This document shows, piece after piece, positions 59,135 to 64,000 of a DNA stretch of 64,000 nucleotides. Location: assembly GCF_024172185.1 (NCBI RefSeq), contig NZ_JAMZEC010000001.1, forward strand, positions 4,732,001-4,796,000. The letters run 5' to 3'. The position numbers were made by a program, and so were the translations under genes. The DNA is from Nonomuraea roseoviolacea subsp. carminata. Lineage in GTDB: Bacteria; Actinomycetota; Actinomycetes; Streptosporangiales; Streptosporangiaceae. Below the pieces are notes generated by a model, which saw only the letters and a list, made by a program, of their open reading frames with translations, was not told the origin of the DNA and ran no database searches. How positions within the stretch are numbered: position 1 is the stretch's first letter; every line of letters starts with the position of its first letter.

Positions 59135-59207
59135 GCCCCCGTAGCCCAATGGCAGAGGCAAACCCCTTAAAAGGGTTGACGTGCGGGTTCGAATCCCGCC
59201 GGGGGCA
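59135..59207 (+). tRNA. Class I tRNA with TAA anticodon (unusual, nominal Leu)
   Basis: 73-nt cloverleaf: acceptor GCCCCCG/CGGGGGC, D-arm with GG in the loop, anticodon stem AACCC/GGGTT with loop CTTAAAA, variable loop GACGT, T-arm GCGGG/CCCGC with TTCGAAT, discriminator A. The anticodon TAA reads UUA leucine codons, yet the variable loop has only 5 nt, while bacterial tRNA-Leu has a long variable arm (for instance bldA). All stems are intact apart from one weak D-stem pair, so it does not look like a decayed gene. The amino acid it carries cannot be stated. A run of six T (59232-59237) follows. Confidence 0.8.
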
Positions 59208-59376
59208 CCTGCTTCTACCACGGGAAATACCTTTTTTGTTCACGAACGGTGTCCGGGAACTCACCGGAACCCGCGTTCGTTGTCATCGCGTTGAAGTATC
59301 GAAACCACAGAGATCTGAGCGCGAGCCCGACCGGGCGGAGACCCGTCCCCTAGGCTCGACGCACAGGAGGGCAGCG

Positions 59377-60153
59377 ATGGAGAGCAAGAACCCGGTTTTC
59401 AGCAGGACACGACAGCAGTCAGCCGGGTGGGGCGCGCCCACCCCGACCCCCGCGCAGTTGCAGAACATGTACGAGACCCCCTCGTACGCCCCTCCCCGCA
59501 CGATGACGCTCGACGACGTGGTGGTCCGCGGGTTCATGACCCTCGGCATGCTGGTCGTGGGCGCCGCGGCGGCGTGGTACTTCAAGGTTCCCACGGGCGT
59601 CGCCGTCGGCTCGGCCATCGTCGCCCTGGTCCTCGGTCTGATCGCCTCCTTCAAGCAGAGCGTCAACCCCGCTCTCATCCTCGGTTACGCCCTCTTCGAG
59701 GGGGTCTTCCTCGGGGCGATCAGCCGGGTGTTCGAGGCGTACTTCCCCGGCATCGTGGTCCAGGCGGTGCTCGGCACGGCGCTGGCCTTCGGCGCCGTCC
59801 TGACGGTCTACGCGCTGCGCATCGTGCGCGTCACGTCGAAGCTGGTGAAGTACGTCGTAGCCGCGGGCATCGCGGCCCTCGGCCTCATGGTGGTCAACCT
59901 GCTGGTCGGCATCTTCAACGGCACCGGCCTCGGCCTGCGCACCGACAGCCCGATCGGCTGGGTCTTCAGCATCGCGATGATCCTGCTCGGCTGCTTCTTC
60001 CTCCTGCTCGACTTCGACGCCGTCGAGCAGGGCGTCCGCCAGGGCGCTCCGGAGAAGTTCGCCTGGCAGTGCGCGTTCGGCCTCACGTTGACCCTCGTCT
60101 GGATCTACCTCGAGGTGCTGCGCTTCATCAGCTACTTCACCAACAGCGACTGA
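59377..60153 (+). CDS. Bax inhibitor-1/YccA-family membrane protein
   Basis: Seven membrane helices over residues ~45-258, after a polar N-terminal region (SRTRQQSAGWGAPTPTPAQLQNMYETPSYAPP). Family-like segments are ALILGYALFEGVFLGAISRVFEAYFPGIVVQAVLGTA and the C-terminal LEVLRFISYF. Family members act as pH-sensitive leak channels or bind membrane proteases. ATG 59377 has AGGAGG upstream. Ends before a strong hairpin. Confidence 0.9.
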   Translation: MESKNPVFSRTRQQSAGWGAPTPTPAQLQNMYETPSYAPPRTMTLDDVVVRGFMTLGMLVVGAAAAWYFKVPTGVAVGSAIVALVLGLIASFKQSVNPALILGYALFEGVFLGAISRVFEAYFPGIVVQAVLGTALAFGAVLTVYALRIVRVTSKLVKYVVAAGIAALGLMVVNLLVGIFNGTGLGLRTDSPIGWVFSIAMILLGCFFLLLDFDAVEQGVRQGAPEKFAWQCAFGLTLTLVWIYLEVLRFISYFTNSD

Positions 60154-60160
60154 GCAGGTC

Positions 60161-60195
60161 CGAAGGGGCCCCGCCGATCCGGCGGGGCCCCTTCG
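60161..60195 (+). terminator. Long hairpin terminator
   Basis: A perfect 16-bp stem (CGAAGGGGCCCCGCCG and complement) around a 3-nt ATC centre, 8 bp after the stop. Followed by CTTAG, no long U-tract. Confidence 0.85.
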
Positions 60196-60307
60196 CTTAG
60201 CGTCCGATGATGAACCCCGCGTAACGAAGTGGTGGCGACTTGGGGGTTGCGATCACGGGACAGGTGTTGCAGTGTCAAGCAAAGGACCTTATTCCGTGGA
60301 GGTGCCC

Positions 60308-60541
60308 ATGTCCTTGAACCACTCACCGGAGACGCAGACGAAGCTGATCGCAAGGGTCCCATCGATAACGGGACGCGAACTCCCCGAGTGGTTCCAAGCC
60401 ATCGACAACGGCCCATCGTTCCTCCGGTGTGACGAACGGGCCAACTGGCTCGCCCAGGAGCACGGGCTGACACACGGTTACGCCGCCGCGATCGTCCACG
60501 AGCACGAGCGCCACCGCCGTAACCGCATGGGCTTCATCTAG
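60308..60541 (+). CDS. Small DUF4287-like protein
   Basis: 77 residues: LIARVPSITGRELPEWFQAIDNGP, then DERANWLAQEHGLTHGYAAAIVHEHERHRR, which fits the short helical DUF4287 family. ATG 60308 has GGAGGT 5 nt upstream; GTG 60272 in frame is possible. Function unknown. It has its own space between two hairpins and is probably monocistronic or paired with the next gene. Confidence 0.75.
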   Translation: MSLNHSPETQTKLIARVPSITGRELPEWFQAIDNGPSFLRCDERANWLAQEHGLTHGYAAAIVHEHERHRRNRMGFI

Positions 60542-60601
60542 AGGCTCCCAAGTCCCGCTGACGCGCCCGTGCCGCCGGCCCGGGCGCGTCATCATGGACG
60601 G

Positions 60602-61012
60602 ATGGATCTGGACAAGGCACGCGAATTCCTGCGGCGCGCCCATCGCGCCGTCCTGCATACCCGGCACGCCGACGGCCGTCCGCAGCTCTCACCGGTGCTG
60701 GTGGGGGTGGACGCCGAGGGGCGGATCGTGATCAGCACGCGGGAGACGGCGGTCAAGACACGGAATGTCCGCCGCGACCCGCAGGTGTCGATCTGCGCGT
60801 TCACCGAAGGCTTCTTCGGCGAGTGGGTGCAGGTGGACGGCACCGCGCAGGTGGTCGGCCTGCCGGAGGCCATGGACCACCTGGTCTCCTACTACCGCGA
60901 CGTCTCGGGCGAGCATCCCGACTGGGACGACTACCGCGCGGCCATGGAGCGCGAGCGGCGGGTCGTCCTCCTCGTCACGCCCACCCGCGCCGGGCCCGAC
61001 ATCCACGGCTGA
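60602..61012 (+). CDS. PPOX-class flavin/F420-dependent oxidoreductase
   Basis: Pyridoxamine 5'-phosphate oxidase-like split barrel, 136 residues. Typical strands: HRAVLHTRHADGRPQLSPVLVGVDAEGRIVISTRETAVKTRNVRRDPQVSICAF, then VQVDGTAQVVGLPEAMDHLVSYYRD. In actinobacteria many such proteins bind F420 or FMN. Substrate unknown. ATG 60602 chosen; an upstream frame to 60569 is not supported. Confidence 0.87.
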   Translation: MDLDKAREFLRRAHRAVLHTRHADGRPQLSPVLVGVDAEGRIVISTRETAVKTRNVRRDPQVSICAFTEGFFGEWVQVDGTAQVVGLPEAMDHLVSYYRDVSGEHPDWDDYRAAMERERRVVLLVTPTRAGPDIHG

Positions 61013-61043
61013 GCGGCTCTCTCCCGGCTCGCCGGACGGCGAC

Positions 61044-61069
61044 GGCCGCCCGGTGAGCACCGGGCGGCC
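61044..61069. terminator. Hairpin between convergent genes
   Basis: GGCCGCCCGGT and ACCGGGCGGCC pair perfectly over GAGC. It lies between convergent genes and can serve both strands. Confidence 0.75.
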
Positions 61070-61096
61070 GCCGCGCCGTCAGGACCCGTCACGCCC

Positions 61097-62314
61097 TCAG
61101 GAGAGGCGCTCCAGGATCATCGCCATGCCCTGGCCGCCGCCCACGCACATCGTCTCCAGGCCGATCGTCTTGTCGTGGTGCTGGAGGCTGTTGATCAGCG
61201 TGGAGGTGATGCGGGCGCCGGTCATGCCGAACGGGTGACCCACGGCGATGGCGCCGCCGTTGACGTTCAGCCGGTCGAGGTCGATCCCGAGGTCCCGGTA
61301 CGACGGGATGACCTGGGCGGCGAACGCCTCGTTGATCTCCACGAGGTCCACGTCCTCGATCGCCATCCCGGCGCGGGCCAGCGCCTGCCGCGACGCCTCC
61401 ACCGGCCCGAGCCCCATGATCTCCGGCGACAGGCCGGTCACGCCGGTCGAGACGATGCGGGCCAGCGGCGTGATGCCCAGTTCGGCCGCCTTCACGTCGC
61501 TCATGACGACCACCGCGGCGGCGCCGTCGTTGAGCGGGCAGCAGTTGCCGGCCGTGACCGTGCCGTCGGGGCGGAAGGCGGGCTTGAGCCCCGCCACGCC
61601 CTCGTAGGTGGTGCCCGGCCGCGGGCCGTCGTCCTTGCTCACCACGGTGCCGTCGGGCAGCGTCACCGGGGTGATGTCCTTCTGCCAGAAGCCGTCGGCC
61701 AGCGCCTTCTCGGCGAGGTTCTGGGAGCGGACGCCGAACTCGTCCTGGTCGCGGCGGGTGACGCCCTTGAGCTGGGCGAGGTTCTCGGCGGTCTGGCCCA
61801 TGGCGATGTAGATGTCGGGCACCTGGCCGTCCTCGCGCGGGTCGTGCCAGGTGTGGCCGCCCTCGCCGAACGCCTTCGTCCGCGCGACGGCGTCACCGAA
61901 GACCGGGTTCTGCGTCTCGGGCAGCGAGTCGGAGTTGCCCTTGACGAACCGCGAGACCATCTCCACGCCGGCCGAGACGAACACGTCGCCCTCGCCCGCC
62001 TTGATCGCGTGGAAGGCCATGCGCGTGGTCTGGAGCGAGGACGAGCAGTAGCGGGTGACCGTGGTGCCGGGCACGTTGTCCAGCCCCAGCAGCACGGCGA
62101 CCACGCGGGCCATGTTGAAGCCCTGCTCGCCGCCCGGCAGCCCGCAGCCCAGCATGATGTCGTCGATCGTCGTGGGGTCGAGCTGCGGCACCTTGGCCAG
62201 CGCCGCCTGGATCATCTGCACCGTGATGTCGTCCGGCCGCAGGTCCTTGAGCGACCCCTTGAAGGCACGCCCGATGGGCGAGCGGGCGGTGGCGACGATG
62301 ACTGCCTCGGGCAT
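61097..62314 (-). CDS. Acetyl-CoA C-acyltransferase (thiolase)
   Basis: Thiolase of the degradative or acetoacetyl-CoA class. Acyl-enzyme Cys lies in TRYCSSSLQTTRMAF, the active-site His in NVNGGAIAVGHPFGMTGAR and the second Cys in CVGGGQGMAMI; VDLVEINEAFAAQ is typical. 405 residues. ATG 62314 follows AAAGGAGGGG. An isolated gene with its own promoter region; likely beta-oxidation. Confidence 0.94.
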   Translation of the reverse strand: MPEAVIVATARSPIGRAFKGSLKDLRPDDITVQMIQAALAKVPQLDPTTIDDIMLGCGLPGGEQGFNMARVVAVLLGLDNVPGTTVTRYCSSSLQTTRMAFHAIKAGEGDVFVSAGVEMVSRFVKGNSDSLPETQNPVFGDAVARTKAFGEGGHTWHDPREDGQVPDIYIAMGQTAENLAQLKGVTRRDQDEFGVRSQNLAEKALADGFWQKDITPVTLPDGTVVSKDDGPRPGTTYEGVAGLKPAFRPDGTVTAGNCCPLNDGAAAVVVMSDVKAAELGITPLARIVSTGVTGLSPEIMGLGPVEASRQALARAGMAIEDVDLVEINEAFAAQVIPSYRDLGIDLDRLNVNGGAIAVGHPFGMTGARITSTLINSLQHHDKTIGLETMCVGGGQGMAMILERLS

Positions 62315-62334
62315 GTGGCCCCTCCTTTGTCAGC

Positions 62335-62359
62335 ACTCTAACCAGAACTATATTCCAGC
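62335..62359 (-). promoter_or_regulatory. Candidate promoter/operator of the thiolase
   Basis: Toward the gene, CTGGAATATAGTTCTGG (62343-62359) has dyad character, and TAGAGT (62335-62340) may be the -10 box. It may be the site of a lipid-responsive repressor; tentative. Confidence 0.3.
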
Positions 62360-62428
62360 GCTGCGGAGGGGCCAGGCGCCCGTCGGCGATGAGATTTCTG
62401 CCGCTTCTTGCCGCCCTGCGAACTTCGC

Positions 62429-63796
62429 TCAGCCGTACATGCCGGGTGTCGGGGCGGTGTTGTCGTTGACGGCGTGCATGCCGCCCTTCTCGTCGCGCCA
62501 CAGCCGCCAGCCGTTCTGGCTGCCGGTGAACCACGACGGCGGGGGCTGCTCGCCGGTGACCCGCCGGCCCGTCGCGATGTCGTACTCGCACAGCGACGCC
62601 ACCGAGTAGAACCCGGCCGGCTGCCCGCGCAGCGGCAGCGGCTTGGGGTCGGTCACGCAGAACGACCAGCCGCGCTCCTCCTCGACCGGCACCGGACGGC
62701 CGGCGGCCAGGTCGAAGACCGTGCCCTTCGCGCCGTGCTTGAGGAAGCCGAGCTTCTCCATGCGGTCGGGGAAGGCCAGCCACCAGCCCGAGCCGGGCAC
62801 CTCGGCGGCGGTGATCTGGCCGACCACCCGCCCCGTGCCGGCGTCGAGCCGGGCGAAGCCACCGTAGCCGCCCCGCTGGTCGACCGGGCGCACCACCGGC
62901 GCGAAGCCGGGGCTGCCGCTCGGGTAGACGCGCACCACCGACGGCCGCATCCAGTTGACCGTGCCATCGGCGATCTTCACCGAGAACAGCCCGAACGTGG
63001 ACATCTTCTTCGTGCGCGGGTTGGTGTAGGGGGCGAGGTAGCCGACCAGGTCGGGGCCGGCCGCGCCGAACGCCCAGCCGCCCGACAGGTCGATGCCCGG
63101 GCCGAGCGCCTGCTCGATCGGCTGCTGCCACTGCGGCTTGCCGGTCTTCAGCTCGTACGACTCGATCGTCGGCTCGGCGGCCAGGCGCAGCACGAGCACC
63201 CGCTCGTCGTCGGACCACTCGACCTCGGCGATGCCCGGCAGCTTCCACTTGACCGCGCCCGTGGCCGGGTCGAGCACGACCACGCGCGCCGAGGCCAGGG
63301 CGGTGTTCTCGGCCAGGCACACGTACGGGCCGCAGCGCTGCGGGCCGAACGTGGAGTGGATCGGCCGGGTCCAGCGCTGCTGCCCGGTGCGGGCGTCGCG
63401 GGCGACGAGCGTGGCGGTCCAGCGGCCCTTGTGCGCCGGGTCGAGCGCCACCACCACGGCCTCGCGCCCGCCGCCCCGGCCGGGGAAGTCGACGAGGGCC
63501 GGCGCGGAGACGCCCATGCCCGGCAGCCGGCCCGCCATCGTGGCCGGGTGCGCCCACAGCCGCTTGCCGTCGGACAGGCCGGCGGCGACGGTCTCCAGCG
63601 TGCCGTCGGGCTTCATCGACGTGGCCGCGACCACCCCGCCGGCGGTGACCATCCGGCTGACGACGTTGACCTGGGAGTCGTGCCAGGCCGGGAAGGCCGC
63701 CGTGGCCGCGTCGCTGCCTGAGCAGCCGGCCAGGGTCGTGGTCGCGGCGAGGACGCCGGCGAGAGCGAGGGCGGGTTGCGCGAGAGGCCGGAGCAC
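62429..63796 (-). CDS. Lipoprotein with PQQ-like beta-propeller repeats
   Basis: Signal sequence ending TTTLAGC (lipobox, Cys ~25), then a ~430-residue propeller-like domain with repeats such as DGKRLWAHP, ARTGQQRWTRPI, PATGAVKWKLPG and LKTGKPQWQQPI. Similar folds act as scaffolds or binding proteins outside the membrane. GTG 63796 chosen with GGAG ~11 nt upstream. The partial gene to its right is on the same strand about 60 bp away. Function unknown. Confidence 0.82.
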   Translation of the reverse strand: MLRPLAQPALALAGVLAATTTLAGCSGSDAATAAFPAWHDSQVNVVSRMVTAGGVVAATSMKPDGTLETVAAGLSDGKRLWAHPATMAGRLPGMGVSAPALVDFPGRGGGREAVVVALDPAHKGRWTATLVARDARTGQQRWTRPIHSTFGPQRCGPYVCLAENTALASARVVVLDPATGAVKWKLPGIAEVEWSDDERVLVLRLAAEPTIESYELKTGKPQWQQPIEQALGPGIDLSGGWAFGAAGPDLVGYLAPYTNPRTKKMSTFGLFSVKIADGTVNWMRPSVVRVYPSGSPGFAPVVRPVDQRGGYGGFARLDAGTGRVVGQITAAEVPGSGWWLAFPDRMEKLGFLKHGAKGTVFDLAAGRPVPVEEERGWSFCVTDPKPLPLRGQPAGFYSVASLCEYDIATGRRVTGEQPPPSWFTGSQNGWRLWRDEKGGMHAVNDNTAPTPGMYG

Positions 63797-63856
63797 GGTC
63801 CATCCACTCCAAAAGGGGACGAGGGGTGACGGCCCAGGAGCGGAGGGTGACCGGTG

Positions 63857-64000
63857 TCAGGCGTCGTTGACCATCTCGCCGGGGCGGCGGCGGAACAACG
63901 TCACCCATCTGCCATAGGGACCCGTCGCCCGCCCCGCGACCCGGGTCGCGGAAACCTCGGTGCCGGACTCCTCCGCGGCCGTGGCCGCCGCGAGGTAAAT
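63857..64000 (-). CDS. C-terminal end of an unidentified gene, cut by window edge
   Basis: Only the last 47 codons are present, ending RWVTLFRRRPGEMVNDA before a TGA at 63857-63859. Codon use (high G/C at third positions) supports a real gene. It is upstream of the propeller lipoprotein on the same strand. The family cannot be told from this fragment. Confidence 0.55.
   Translation of the reverse strand: MYLAAATAAEESGTEVSATRVAGRATGPYGRWVTLFRRRPGEMVNDA

Noticed and set aside
59135-59207. Reading the odd tRNA as tRNA-Lys
   Set aside because: A Lys anticodon would need a shift of the loop that breaks the perfect AACCC/GGGTT stem.
59128-59376. Coding extension upstream of the Bax1-I gene
   Set aside because: The open frame runs through the tRNA and its T-run; ATG 59377 has a strong ribosome-binding site and the protein family starts there.

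Overview
The window is very GC-rich DNA with GTG and TTG starts, overlapping GTGA/ATGA gene junctions and leaderless-looking promoters. This points to a filamentous actinobacterium, most like Streptosporangiaceae such as Nonomuraea (the genus is an inference). The backbone follows a gene order known across actinobacteria: rsmA, ispE, glmU, prs, rplY, pth, mfd, mazG, eno, ftsB-like, DUF501, ppx. In Mycobacterium tuberculosis the same genes lie around Rv1010-Rv1026.

Layout. 1-9.5 kb: a Ser/Thr kinase cut by the left edge, rsmA, a secreted NlpC/P60 hydrolase, a GNAT enzyme, an arginase-family protein, ispE and an ABC-F ATPase. 9.5-17.4 kb: a divergent MarR/methyltransferase pair, a polyphosphate group (CYTH-CHAD protein, Nudix/phosphatase, ppk), and a TetR regulator with an acyl desaturase. 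17.6-21.8 kb: tRNA-Gln, glmU, prs, rplY, pth. 21.8-41.6 kb: an accessory island between pth and mfd. 41.7-53.0 kb: a small cupin, mfd, a SurA-like lipoprotein, mazG, a kinase with a propeller-like exterior, eno, ftsB-like, DUF501, ppx. 53-64 kb: a secreted repeat protein, PadR/HAAS pair, uracil-DNA glycosylase, NDH-2, an ACT-domain protein, an odd tRNA, a Bax1-I protein, small enzymes, a thiolase and two minus-strand genes at the right edge.

The island looks like a self-contained pathway for a sulfated extracellular polysaccharide. Sulfate is activated by CysD/CysN and an APS kinase whose N-terminal ATP sulfurylase part looks degenerate. CysQ would remove the product PAP. Three different sulfotransferases would use PAPS. 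An initiating sugar-phosphate transferase, two glycosyltransferases, a Wzx-type flippase, a Wzy/ligase-type protein and a Wzz-type protein would build and export the chain. A GH26-like lipoprotein could trim it, and a TauE/SafE permease may move sulfur anions. The minus-strand genes from wzz to the second sulfotransferase are tightly overlapped and probably form one operon.

A second theme is short tandem duplications at the 3' ends of genes, often including the stop codon (rsmA, GNAT/arginase, ispE, mutT1, mazG, and the junction of the first sulfotransferase and the glycosyltransferase). The most unusual single element is a 73-nt class I tRNA at 59135-59207 with a UAA anticodon.
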